DNA from: Sphaerisporangium sp040685555
GTDB lineage: Bacteria; Actinomycetota; Actinomycetes; Streptosporangiales; Streptosporangiaceae
Length of the DNA: 64,000 nucleotides
Assembly: GCF_040685555.1 (NCBI RefSeq)
Contig: NZ_JBFBIK010000006.1
Coordinates: forward strand, 67,161-131,160
Direction: 5' to 3'
Below are positions 37,755 through 45,980 of the stretch, one piece after another. The notes beneath the pieces were generated by a model. That model saw only the letters and a list, made by a program, of their open reading frames with translations. It did not search any database and had not been told where the DNA came from. The position numbers and the translations under genes were made by a program. Within the stretch, counting starts at the first letter, position 1. Every line of letters starts with the position of its first letter.

Positions 37755-40328
37755 CTACGGCGCCAGCAGCGGGACGGTCCTGCGCACGCTGCGGCAGACG
37801 CCGTCACTGGCCCTCGCCGCCGCGATGCGCTCCTCGGACGGCCTGCCGTACCCGGTGACGCGCTGGCGCAGCGGACGTCCGGTGGGCTCCACCATCGCGG
37901 CGATCTCGCTGATGGTCTTGTACGACCCGTTCTCCGACCCGGCCATGCGGCTGATCGTCTCCTCCATCAGCGTGCCGCCCAGGTCGTTCACCCCGCCGGA
38001 CAGCACGGCCCGGCACAGCTCGTCCTGGAGCTTCACCCACGAGCACTGGATGTTGTCGATCGCGCCGTGCAGCATGATCCGCGCGAGCGCGTGCACGGCG
38101 CGGTTCTCCCGGGGGGTCGGGCCCGGCCGGGCGATGCCCGCCAGGTAGATCGGCGCGCTGTGGTGGACGAACGGCAGCAGCACGAACTCCGAGAAGCCGC
38201 CGGTCTCCTCCTGGATGCGGCGGATCAGCCGGATGTGCGCCACCCAGTGCGCGGGCGTGTCCACGTGGCCGTACATCATCGTCGAGGTCGTCGGGATGCC
38301 CACGCGGTGGGCGGTGGTGACGACGTCCACCCACTCCCTGGTGGGGAGCTTGCCCTTGGTCAGGACCCAGCGCACGTCGTCGTCGAGGATCTCGGCCGCC
38401 GTGCCCGGCAGCGAGTCGACCCCGGCCTCCTTCGCCGCCACGAGCCAGTCGTGGACCGACATGTTGGTGCGGCTGGCTCCGTTGATGACCTCCATCGGCG
38501 AGAAGGCGTGGACATGCATCTCCGGGCACCTCTCCTTGACCGCCTTGGCGATCTCGAAGTAGGCCGTGCCGGGCAGGTCGGGGTGGATGCCGCCCTGCAT
38601 GCACACCTCGGTCGCCCCCGCCTCCCACCCCTCGGCCGCCCGGTCGGCGACCTGCTCCAGGGACAGGGTGTAGGCGTCGGCGTCGGTACGCCGCTGCGCG
38701 AACGCGCAGAAGCGGCAGCCGGTGTAGCAGACGTTGGTGAAGTTGATGTTCCGGTTCACGACGTAGGTGACGTCGTCGCCCACGGCCTGCCTGCGCAGGT
38801 CGTCCGCGACCCGGCACAGCTCATCCAGGTCGGCCCCGTCGGCGCTCAGCAGCGTGAGAGCCTGGGCGTCGGTGAGCCCCGCGGGGTCCGAGGCGGCGCG
38901 GCGGAGCGCCTCGCGCATGTCGGCGCCGATCGCGCTGCCCGCCGGCGCCCCGTCCGGGGCGGGAGTCCGCTCACGCAGGGCTTCCCAGTCACCGTAGACG
39001 TTGTCGAAGTCGTCGCGCCTGTCGTGCGTGCGGCCTGTGGAGTCCACCTCCACGTGCAGGTCCGTACGACCCATCGAGGCGAACCCGCCGTCGGGCTCCT
39101 GCCACGGCCTGCCGACCGGGATGGTGTCCAGGGCCAGGCCGGTCTCGGGGTCGGACAGCGCGGCCACGTGACCCCGCAGGCGCGGGTCCAGCCAGGGCTC
39201 CCCCGCGAGGATGTACTCCGGGTAGATCGTGAGCCGCTCCTTGAGCGTGAACCCGGCCTCGGCCGTGCGGGCGGCGAGCTCCTCGATCTGCGGCCAGGGG
39301 CGCTCGGGGTTCACGTGGTCGGGCGTCAGCGGCGATACCCCGCCCCAGTCGTCGATGCCGGCCCTGATCATCAGGGCGTACTCGTCGCCGATGAGGTTCG
39401 GCGGCGCCTGGACGCGTGCCTTGGTGCCGAGCACGAGCCGGGTGACGGCGATCGTCGCGGCCAGCTCATGCAGGTCGGCGTCCCGCATGCCGCGCATGGC
39501 CGTGTCCGGCTTCGCGCGGAAGTTCTGCACGATGACTTCCTGCACAGCCCCGTACTCGCGGGCGACGCGGCGGATCGCGAAGATCGACTCGGCGCGGTCG
39601 GCGATGGTCTCACCTATGCCGATCAGTACGCCCGTGGTGAACGGCACGTTGGTGCGCCCCGCGTCCTCCAGCACGCGCAGCCGTACGGCCGGGTCCTTGT
39701 CGGGCGAGCCGTAGTGGGCCTCGCCCTTCTCCTCGAACAGCCGCCGGGAGGTCGTCTCCAGCATCATGCCCATGGACGGGGCGACCGGCTTGAGCCGCTG
39801 CAGGTCGCTCCAGGTCATCACGCCCGGGTTGAGGTGCGGGAGCAGCCCCGTCTCCTCAAGGACGCGGATCGCCATGGCGCGCACGTAGGAGAGCGTGTCG
39901 TCGTACCCGTGGGCGTCCAGCCACTCCTTGGCCTGGTGCCAGCGGTCCTCGGGGCGGTCGCCCAGCGTGAACAGGGCCTCCTTGCAGCCCATGGCGGCGC
40001 CCTGGCGGGCGATGTCCAGCACCTCGTCGGGACTGAGGAAGGCGGCGGGAAGCTTGCCGGGCGCCGTGGCGAACGTGCAGTAGCCACATCGGTCGCGGCA
40101 CAACCTGGTCAGGGGGATGAAGACCTTGCGGCTGTAGGTGACGACCCCCTCCCGTCCCACCGAGGCCAGCCCCGCGTCCCTGACGCGGCCGGCGTATTCG
40201 AGGAGCCGGTCCAGGTCGGCTCCTCGGGCATGCAACAGAACCGTGGCCTCCGTCACGTCGAGCGCCTTGCCGTCTCTGGCCCTGGCCAGCGCCCGCCGCA
40301 TCGCGGCGTCTGTGGGGTTCACGTCCAT
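37755..40328 (-). CDS. fbiC: FbiC: bifunctional FO synthase (CofG and CofH fused)
   Basis: The 857-residue enzyme makes the F420 chromophore FO from tyrosine and 5-amino-6-ribitylamino-uracil with two radical-SAM centres. The CofG half carries C77-x3-C81-x2-C84 (LCRDRCGYCTF); the CofH half carries C534-x3-C538-x2-C541 (VCYTGCRFCAF). Other landmarks are GVLIGIGET in the first and GGIHPDLPG, MYGHVDTP and LPFVHHSAPI in the second half. Length and fusion match actinobacterial FbiC. ATG 40328 lies 7 nt after a TACTGT element, so a leaderless mRNA is probable. Together with fbiA-fbiB the F420 pathway is nearly complete in 7 kb; fbiD is not in the window. Confidence 0.97.
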   Translation of the reverse strand: MDVNPTDAAMRRALARARDGKALDVTEATVLLHARGADLDRLLEYAGRVRDAGLASVGREGVVTYSRKVFIPLTRLCRDRCGYCTFATAPGKLPAAFLSPDEVLDIARQGAAMGCKEALFTLGDRPEDRWHQAKEWLDAHGYDDTLSYVRAMAIRVLEETGLLPHLNPGVMTWSDLQRLKPVAPSMGMMLETTSRRLFEEKGEAHYGSPDKDPAVRLRVLEDAGRTNVPFTTGVLIGIGETIADRAESIFAIRRVAREYGAVQEVIVQNFRAKPDTAMRGMRDADLHELAATIAVTRLVLGTKARVQAPPNLIGDEYALMIRAGIDDWGGVSPLTPDHVNPERPWPQIEELAARTAEAGFTLKERLTIYPEYILAGEPWLDPRLRGHVAALSDPETGLALDTIPVGRPWQEPDGGFASMGRTDLHVEVDSTGRTHDRRDDFDNVYGDWEALRERTPAPDGAPAGSAIGADMREALRRAASDPAGLTDAQALTLLSADGADLDELCRVADDLRRQAVGDDVTYVVNRNINFTNVCYTGCRFCAFAQRRTDADAYTLSLEQVADRAAEGWEAGATEVCMQGGIHPDLPGTAYFEIAKAVKERCPEMHVHAFSPMEVINGASRTNMSVHDWLVAAKEAGVDSLPGTAAEILDDDVRWVLTKGKLPTREWVDVVTTAHRVGIPTTSTMMYGHVDTPAHWVAHIRLIRRIQEETGGFSEFVLLPFVHHSAPIYLAGIARPGPTPRENRAVHALARIMLHGAIDNIQCSWVKLQDELCRAVLSGGVNDLGGTLMEETISRMAGSENGSYKTISEIAAMVEPTGRPLRQRVTGYGRPSEERIAAARASDGVCRSVRRTVPLLAP

Positions 40329-40335
40329 GGAACGC

Positions 40336-40341
40336 ACAGTA
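40336..40341 (-). promoter_or_regulatory. -10-like element, leaderless start of fbiC
   Basis: TACTGT on the minus strand ends 7 nt before ATG 40328; no Shine-Dalgarno sequence lies in between. Confidence 0.5.
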
Positions 40342-40499
40342 CGGAATCACCTGGACCCGGCACGCGGGCGGGGTCCAGCAGATGCTGTCGCATTTAGCGA
40401 TCCTTAAGAGTAAGAGTCACGAATTCTCGATAGACGTAAACATATGCACGGGCACACACTTACAGAGTCACTCCCCGCGCATCCCCCAAGGAGACTCCG

Positions 40500-40727
40500 A
40501 TGTCCTTGTTGGTCCTCGCCCTCATCGTCGCGGCCGCCCTTCTCGCCCCGTTCTTCGGCGCCGACACGCGCGACGGCCGCGACTGGAAGCCGAGCACGCC
40601 GCTGATACCCGGCGAGCGGCGCTCGTATCCCCCGCGACCTCCGCTCAGAAGGCCCGATAGTCCCGAGCGGCCATCCGAGGTCCGCGCGCCGGTGGCCTGT
40701 GCCCGCCAAGTTCGAGCAGGCGGATGA
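40500..40727 (+). CDS. Small single-pass membrane protein
   Basis: The 75-residue protein starts MSLLVLALIVAAALLAPFFG, a hydrophobic helix, then GADTRDGRDWKPSTPLIPGE and a Pro/Arg-rich tail. AAGGAG at 7 nt spacing is one of the best ribosome binding sites in the window, so translation is well supported. Its 3' end overlaps the 3' end of the convergent AlkA-like gene by 83 bp. Conserved small proteins of this type are common in the order, but I know no function. The last third, lying inside the overlap, could be less constrained. Confidence 0.7.
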   Translation: MSLLVLALIVAAALLAPFFGADTRDGRDWKPSTPLIPGERRSYPPRPPLRRPDSPERPSEVRAPVACARQVRAGG

Positions 40728-41568
40728 TCCTGTGGCGGTGCCCCCGGTAGGGAGCGAGCAGCTCCAGCATCCCGGCGTCGTCGGTCTTGCGGCCGGTGAG
40801 CGACCACCCGACCAGCGAGGGCAGGTGGTAGTCACCGACCGAGACGGCGTCCGGGTCACCGTGGGCCCGCTGCCGCGTCTCCGCCGACGTCCACACCCCG
40901 ATGCCGGGCAGCGCCCGTAACAGCCTGTCCGCCTCCGCGGACCCCGCCGCCTCCAGCTTCTCCGCGTGCAGGGCCGCGTTCACGATCGTCCTGGCCCGTA
41001 CGGCCTCCGCCCCCGCGCGGTGCCAGTCCCACGAGGGGACCTTCCGCCACACCTCCGGCTCGGGGAAGACCCGCATGGCCGTGGGCGCCGGGCCCGGCGC
41101 GGGCTCGCCGTACTTCCGCAGGAGCCACCGCCACGCCCGCCACGCCTCTCGGCCGACGACCTTCTGCTCCAGCACCGCGGGCACCAGCGCCTCGAAGACC
41201 CGCAGCGTACGGCCGACGCGCAAGCCGCCGTACCGGGCGGCCAGCTCGCGGATGAGCTGGTGGCCGTCGAGCCCCAGCCGCTCGACCAGCCCATGGAAGC
41301 CGGAGATCTCGTCCTCCGCGCCGAGGAGCCGGGGCAGCGTCTCGAGCATCCACTCGGCCCCCGGACCCCACGCCTGGGCGACGACGACGGCCTCGTGCGG
41401 CCGGGCCGTCACGCGGATGGTGCCCGCCCCCTCGGGCGTGCGGCAGGTGCGCCAGATCGCCCTGTCGGCCGCGAACTGCCAGGCGGGATCACCGCTGCCA
41501 CGGCGATGCGGGGCCATCGTGGCCTCCACATCGAGGGGCCCCTCCGGGCGCCACCTGCGTTCTCGCAC
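40645..41568 (-). CDS. DNA-3-methyladenine glycosylase II-like protein (AlkA/HhH-GPD family)
   Basis: The 307-residue protein has a beta-rich N-terminus (ADRAIWRTCRTPEGAGTIRVT) and an all-helical HhH-GPD core: LVPAVLEQKVVGREAWRAW, then the helix-hairpin-helix LLRALPGIGVWTSAETRQRA and VSVGDYHLPSLVGWSLTG, where the Asp of VGDYHLP is the catalytic position. AlkA-type enzymes excise alkylated bases in base-excision repair. The HhH hairpin and catalytic Asp are intact, so activity is likely. The 3' end overlaps the small membrane-protein gene on the other strand. GTG 41568 is used for lack of a better start. Confidence 0.87.
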   Translation of the reverse strand: MRERRWRPEGPLDVEATMAPHRRGSGDPAWQFAADRAIWRTCRTPEGAGTIRVTARPHEAVVVAQAWGPGAEWMLETLPRLLGAEDEISGFHGLVERLGLDGHQLIRELAARYGGLRVGRTLRVFEALVPAVLEQKVVGREAWRAWRWLLRKYGEPAPGPAPTAMRVFPEPEVWRKVPSWDWHRAGAEAVRARTIVNAALHAEKLEAAGSAEADRLLRALPGIGVWTSAETRQRAHGDPDAVSVGDYHLPSLVGWSLTGRKTDDAGMLELLAPYRGHRHRIIRLLELGGHRPPARGPRMAARDYRAF

Positions 41569-41610
41569 GACGCCAGGCTACGGGCGACCTGGAGCGCCCG
41601 CTGACAGTGG

Positions 41611-42714
41611 TCAGATGTCGCTGGAGAACCGGACCGCGCCCGCGGGCAGCGTCACCGCGGGCCAGACGCGGGCGCCGGCCAGCAGCTCGTTGCCGGGGCC
41701 GACGACGGCGCCGTCACCGATCACGGCGTTCCTCAGTACCGCCCCCGAGCAGATGCGCGCTCCCACGCCCACCACGGACTCGACCACGGTCGCCCCGGAC
41801 TCGACCACGCAGTCGGCGTACAGCACGCTGCCCCGGACGGAGGCGTCGGACTCGACGACCGCCCGGGGGCCGACGACCGTGCCGCCGGCGACCTTGGCGT
41901 TCGGGGAGACCCTGGCCTCCGGCAGCGCGAGGGACTCCCCGCACGGGCCGGGAAGCGCGGGAGAGGCCAGGCGGCCCAGCACCAGATCGCAGGAGCCCTG
42001 GACGAAGGCCGCGGGGGTGCCCACGTCAAGCCAGTAGGACCGGTCGGCGTACCCGAGCACCAGCTCGCCGGAGGCGATCAGGCCGGGGAAGGTCTCGCGC
42101 TCGACCGAGACGACCTGCCCCTGCGGGATCTGGTCGATGAACGACCGCTGGAACACGTAGCATCCGGCGTTGATGCGGTTCGTCACAGGGTTCGGGGTCT
42201 TCTCCAGGAAGGCCGTGACCCGGCCGTCGGCGTCGCTCGGCACGCATCCGAACCGCGACGGATCGTCCACCTCGGTCAGATGGAGCGTTACAGCGGCCCC
42301 GCGCGAGACGTGCAGCCCGACCTGCTCGGAGACGTCGTGCCCGGACAGGATGTCGCCGTTGAGCACGAGCACCGGAGAGTCGGCGCCGCAGGTCAGCGCC
42401 TCGGCGGCGTTGCGGATGGCCCCGCCCGTGCCGAGCGGGCTCTCCTCGGTCATGTATTCGAGCGAGAGGCCGAACGCCGAGCCGTCACCGAAGACGTCGG
42501 CGAACATCGAGGCGCGGTAGGAGGTGGCGAAGACGATCCGGCGCACGCCGAACGACCTGGCTCTCGCCAGCTGGTGGGCCAGGAAAGGGACGCCGGCCGT
42601 CGGGAGCAGCGGCTTGGGGGTGCTCAGGGTCAGGGGGCGGAGCCTCGTGCCCTGCCCGCCCACAAGGAGAATGGCCTCAAGGTGCGCCGACTCCGGCGAG
42701 TAGCTCTCCGTCAC
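41611..42714 (-). CDS. manC: Mannose-1-phosphate guanylyltransferase (GDP-mannose pyrophosphorylase)
   Basis: The 367-residue enzyme has the nucleotidyltransferase domain with the signature LLVGGQGTRLRPLTLSTPKP, the sugar/Mg site VLVLNGDILSG, FLEKTPNP and NAGCYVF, and a C-terminal left-handed beta-helix region of hexapeptide repeats (VSPNAKVAGGTVVGPRAVVE, GARICSGAVLRNAVIGDGAV). It should make GDP-mannose from mannose-1-P and GTP, using the phosphomannomutase product. The beta-helix type equals Rv3264c and eukaryotic GMPPB. It ends 42 nt upstream of the AlkA-like gene start and begins just after the glycosyltransferase gene at 42729, same strand. The gene symbol varies (manB, mpg1 or manC). 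Confidence 0.92.
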   Translation of the reverse strand: MTESYSPESAHLEAILLVGGQGTRLRPLTLSTPKPLLPTAGVPFLAHQLARARSFGVRRIVFATSYRASMFADVFGDGSAFGLSLEYMTEESPLGTGGAIRNAAEALTCGADSPVLVLNGDILSGHDVSEQVGLHVSRGAAVTLHLTEVDDPSRFGCVPSDADGRVTAFLEKTPNPVTNRINAGCYVFQRSFIDQIPQGQVVSVERETFPGLIASGELVLGYADRSYWLDVGTPAAFVQGSCDLVLGRLASPALPGPCGESLALPEARVSPNAKVAGGTVVGPRAVVESDASVRGSVLYADCVVESGATVVESVVGVGARICSGAVLRNAVIGDGAVVGPGNELLAGARVWPAVTLPAGAVRFSSDI

Positions 42715-42728
42715 ACCGTGAGGCTAGC

Positions 42729-43856
42729 TCACTGATCGACCGCACGTTGGTAGGACACCATATGTGCCTCAGCCGACACATCCCACGTGAATTCCCGTGA
42801 ACGGGCGATACCGGCCGTGGAGAGCCACGCCCGCCGCTCCGCCGACTCCAGCAACGTCCTCAGGGCGTCCCTGATGCTCTCGGCGTCGGGCTCGGTGTAG
42901 GCGACGGCCTCCCCGCCGACCTCCGGCAGGGACGTGCGATGGGTGGTGAGCACGGGCGCGCCGCAGGCCATGGCCTCCAGGACGGGCAGGCCGAAGCCCT
43001 CGCCACGCGAAGGGAACGCCACCACGACCGCACCGCCGAGGAACCCCGGCAGGTCGGCGAAGGAGAGGTAGCCGGGGCGCACGACCCGCACGGTGACGGG
43101 GAGCTCGCTGATCGCGGCGTTCACCTCGTCGTTCCAGCCGGCCCCGCTGGCCAGCACCAGGGCGGGCGGCGATGGCAGGTCGCTGACGGCCTGGCCGAAG
43201 CCCTTCACCAGATTCGGAACGTTCTTACGGGGCTCGAAGGCGCCGAGAAAGGCGACATAGGGACGGCCGTGCAGGCCGAGGCGGTCGGCCGCCCTCTTGA
43301 TCTCCTGCTCGGAGGGCTGGTGGAACAGCCCTGTGTCGACCCCGTGGTAGGCGACGTCGATGCGCGTCGGGTCGGCGGCGAGCACCCGTACGAGCTCGTC
43401 GCGGGTGGCCTTGGAGGGCACGATGACGCGCGTGGAGTTGCGGACCGCGGTGCGCGTGGCGGCCCGGAAGAACGACGCCCTGACGGGGTTGTGCTGCTCG
43501 GGCTCGGTGAACCACGTGACGTCGTGCACGGTGGCCACAGTGGGCAGCCCGGAGTGCAAGGGGATCGAGTAGAAGGGGGCGTGGATGACCTGCGCGCCGA
43601 CCTGGCGGGCCAGCACCGGTATGCCGGTCTGCTCCCACACCAGCCGGGTGCCCCTGCTGGAGATCGCCGGAGGCCCGGCGAGGATGCGCGCGGAGGGGGC
43701 GATCTTGCCGTACCGCTCGGCGTCGGCCCGCTGGCAGACGACCGCGAGATCGGCGCCCGCCCGGTCGAGAGCGGCAAGGAGTCCGTCGACATAGCGGATC
43801 AGGGCCCCGCGGTCCGCGGGAACGGCTGCGGCGTCGACGAGCACTCGGGGCGTCAA
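42729..43856 (-). CDS. Glycosyltransferase family 4 (GT-B), mannosyltransferase-like
   Basis: The 375-residue protein has a Rossmann-type acceptor half beginning PRVLVDAAAVPADRGALIRYVD and a GT4 donor half with YVAFLGAFEPRKNVPNLV and the nucleotide-sugar loop FPSRGEGFGLPVLEAMACG (the E-x7-E element). GDP-mannose is a likely donor because the guanylyltransferase gene follows directly, but this is inference. Start: TTG 43856 with GAGGAG 9-10 nt upstream gives the homologous N-terminus; an upstream ATG (43961) would add 35 residues not typical for the family. It opens the two-gene unit with the guanylyltransferase. 43857-44084 upstream holds no gene. Confidence 0.9.
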   Translation of the reverse strand: MTPRVLVDAAAVPADRGALIRYVDGLLAALDRAGADLAVVCQRADAERYGKIAPSARILAGPPAISSRGTRLVWEQTGIPVLARQVGAQVIHAPFYSIPLHSGLPTVATVHDVTWFTEPEQHNPVRASFFRAATRTAVRNSTRVIVPSKATRDELVRVLAADPTRIDVAYHGVDTGLFHQPSEQEIKRAADRLGLHGRPYVAFLGAFEPRKNVPNLVKGFGQAVSDLPSPPALVLASGAGWNDEVNAAISELPVTVRVVRPGYLSFADLPGFLGGAVVVAFPSRGEGFGLPVLEAMACGAPVLTTHRTSLPEVGGEAVAYTEPDAESIRDALRTLLESAERRAWLSTAGIARSREFTWDVSAEAHMVSYQRAVDQ

Positions 43857-44084
43857 GAGCGATCGCTCCTCTCGGGTCTCCGGGCCGGTCAAGGACGGAG
43901 ACCAGATGCGGGCGAAGGCCGCCTGCTCGTGCGAACCGGCAGGGGCAATGAAATGTCCCACCGGCTGCCGCCGGCACCGTCGCCGCCGATCCCCATCAGA
44001 TTCACTCTATTGCGATGCTCCCCGAATCCGTGAGAGAAATCACAGGCCATTTCATCCTTCTCGGCGGCGGCGAATGGGGAGACA

Positions 44085-45008
44085 TCAGTCGCTCTGAGCC
44101 GCCGCCGGCACGGTCTCCGCACGGCGTGCGGCCAGGCCGGCGAGCCCGGCGCAGACGAGGTCCCCGGCCGACACGACCAGGCGCGAGCACAGCGCCGCCG
44201 CGATCGCCGAGCCCCCGTCGAGCACCGGCGCGAGGGCCGCCACCATGGCCACCTCGCGCACGCCGGCTCCGGCCGGGGCGATGACCACGATGAAGCCCAG
44301 GCACCAGGCGAGTGCGAACGCCCCGACGGACAGGACCAGTGCCCTCGGCCCGGGGGCGCCGAGCCCGGCGACGATCAGCGCGAGGTGCACCCCGTACGCC
44401 ACCCAGCCCAGGAAGGCCCATCCGACCGAGGTGAGCACGCCCCTGCGGGTCAGCGGGCGCTCCAGCGGGGGCCGCTTGATCAGCTTGAGCCCGAAGCCGA
44501 GTACGGCGTTGACGACGCGGGGATGCAGGCCCACGACCAGCAGGGGCAGCAGCAGGAGCATCCACGCGTAGCCCGCCACCGAGTCACCGGCGAACGCGGG
44601 CAGGGTCACGAGGGCCACCGCGAGACCACTGACCAGGTAGATCGGATATGTCAGGAAAAATGCGGCGGCGCTGCGGGGGCGTGGGACGCCGAGGTCCTTG
44701 CCCATCTCCATCTGCGCGAGCACCGGCCAGAGCGACCCGGGGATGTACTTGCCGAGCTGCCCCACGAAGAACACCTTGGCCGCGTCGCGGAACCGCAGCG
44801 GCGAGCCGAGATCGGCCAGCAGCGCCCGCCACATCATCATGCCCGCCGTCAGCGCCGCCAGCACGGCGACGAGGGACCCTGCGAGGAGCGGCCAGGAGAG
44901 CCTGGTGAAGCCGTCGGCCACCTGTGTCCACCGCCCCGCGATGGCCCAGGCCCCGAACCCCAGCGCCACCAGCAGAAAGGCGAGCCTGACGAGCTTCTTG
45001 CGCGTCAC
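44085..45008 (-). CDS. LPG-synthase-TM (AglD/UPF0104-like) membrane protein, copy 1
   Basis: The 307-residue protein has about eight hydrophobic helices and the family features MWRALLADLGSPLRFRDAAK, VFFVGQLGKYIPGSLWPVLA and APAGAGVREVAMVAALAP. This is the transmembrane part seen in lysylphosphatidylglycerol synthases and AglD-type flippase or transport proteins, here without any catalytic domain, so it could move a lipid-linked sugar. GTG 45008 overlaps the stop of the methyltransferase gene (GTGA), so both are co-translated. A second, similar protein is encoded at 45981-46925. Confidence 0.87.
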   Translation of the reverse strand: MTRKKLVRLAFLLVALGFGAWAIAGRWTQVADGFTRLSWPLLAGSLVAVLAALTAGMMMWRALLADLGSPLRFRDAAKVFFVGQLGKYIPGSLWPVLAQMEMGKDLGVPRPRSAAAFFLTYPIYLVSGLAVALVTLPAFAGDSVAGYAWMLLLLPLLVVGLHPRVVNAVLGFGLKLIKRPPLERPLTRRGVLTSVGWAFLGWVAYGVHLALIVAGLGAPGPRALVLSVGAFALAWCLGFIVVIAPAGAGVREVAMVAALAPVLDGGSAIAAALCSRLVVSAGDLVCAGLAGLAARRAETVPAAAQSD

Positions 45009-45907
45009 GGCGCGCGTACGGGCTCGGGAGGCTGCGGGAGGGCGGGGCCGAGGGGCCGGCGCGGGCTCTTGGTCGCGACCCACAGGTAGGTCGGCACGAC
45101 CGGCAGCAGCGCCCGCAGCGCGGCGCGGGGCGTCCTCGCCAGCGTGCCCTGGGCGGCGCGCCCGACGGCGCCGGGGAACAACTCGGTGCCGGCGAACCGC
45201 TCCGGCGAGGCGAGCACGGGGAACGAGTAGTCCCAGACGTGGAAGTCCCGGAGCATCCGGCGCAGCCCGCCCCTCGTGCGGAACCGCTCGTAGTAGTGGT
45301 CGGCCCGGCCGGACGCGCGGACGTAGCGATCGGCGAGCGACGGCGGCAGGTAGGACAGGAACGGCAGCTTGTAGTGCGGTTCCATCACGCCGAGCCGGTT
45401 GCCGAGGCCGAGATACAGCACGCCGTCGCCGGCGAGCACCCGGTGCATCTCCTTGACCACGGCGTCGGGGTCGACGACGTGCTCGTAAATGTGGTTGAAC
45501 ACCAGGACGTCGATCGACCCGTCGGGGAAGGGCAGCGCGGTGCCGTCGGCGCAGACGAACTCGACCCTCTTGCCGAAACGCTCGGCCGCCCTGCGCAGCC
45601 CGGGGACGTCGATGTCGACCCCGAAAGCCCGGTGAGCGCCCGCGGAAGCCAGCTCGTCGGCGATGAACCCGGCCGAGCACCCGATGTCGGCGACGGTCAG
45701 CCCGTCGAGCACCGGCGAATCGGGATCGCGGCCCAGGAAGTGCGCGAGCACAGCGATGATCTTGGCGGCCTTGCGGCGTCGCTTGGCCTCATCCAGCATC
45801 GCGGCCTGAAGCTCGGAGTACTCAAGCTGCGCCACGCGTTCCTTACCCACGCCGCCCAAGAGTAGTGGGTTCGGCGCGCGCGGCTCCGATTCCTCTCTCT
45901 TGACCAT
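45005..45907 (-). CDS. SAM-dependent methyltransferase (class I)
   Basis: The 300-residue protein has the class-I motif VADIGCSAGFIADELASAG (motif I), FGVDIDVPGLRRAAERFG (acidic loop binding SAM ribose), FVCADGTALPFPDGSIDVL and FNHIYEHVVDPDAVVKEMHR, then GVLYLGLGNRLGVMEPHYK, resembling lipid or sugar methyltransferases. Motifs are intact. Substrate unknown; the setting among surface-glycan genes suggests a glycan or lipid carrier. ATG 45907 is selected; GTG about 19 residues later (GVGKERVAQLEYSEL) is another possible start. It is divergent from the second LPG-TM gene and overlaps the first. Confidence 0.88.
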   Translation of the reverse strand: MVKREESEPRAPNPLLLGGVGKERVAQLEYSELQAAMLDEAKRRRKAAKIIAVLAHFLGRDPDSPVLDGLTVADIGCSAGFIADELASAGAHRAFGVDIDVPGLRRAAERFGKRVEFVCADGTALPFPDGSIDVLVFNHIYEHVVDPDAVVKEMHRVLAGDGVLYLGLGNRLGVMEPHYKLPFLSYLPPSLADRYVRASGRADHYYERFRTRGGLRRMLRDFHVWDYSFPVLASPERFAGTELFPGAVGRAAQGTLARTPRAALRALLPVVPTYLWVATKSPRRPLGPALPQPPEPVRAP

Positions 45908-45968
45908 GAACGGTTCCACGTGGAGTAACGATGCGGGGCAGAACCTACCAGCCGGTAACGAGTGGCCG

Positions 45969-45974
45969 TACGCT
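45969..45974 (+). promoter_or_regulatory. -10-like element, leaderless start of LPG-TM copy 2
   Basis: TACGCT ends 6 nt before ATG 45981, with no Shine-Dalgarno sequence between. Confidence 0.5.
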
Positions 45975-45980
45975 GAGCGG

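Noticed and set aside
37740..40397. Rightward 885-codon frame antisense to fbiC
   Set aside because: The leftward frame has both radical-SAM cysteine triplets and full FbiC homology; the rightward frame shows only low-complexity residues.
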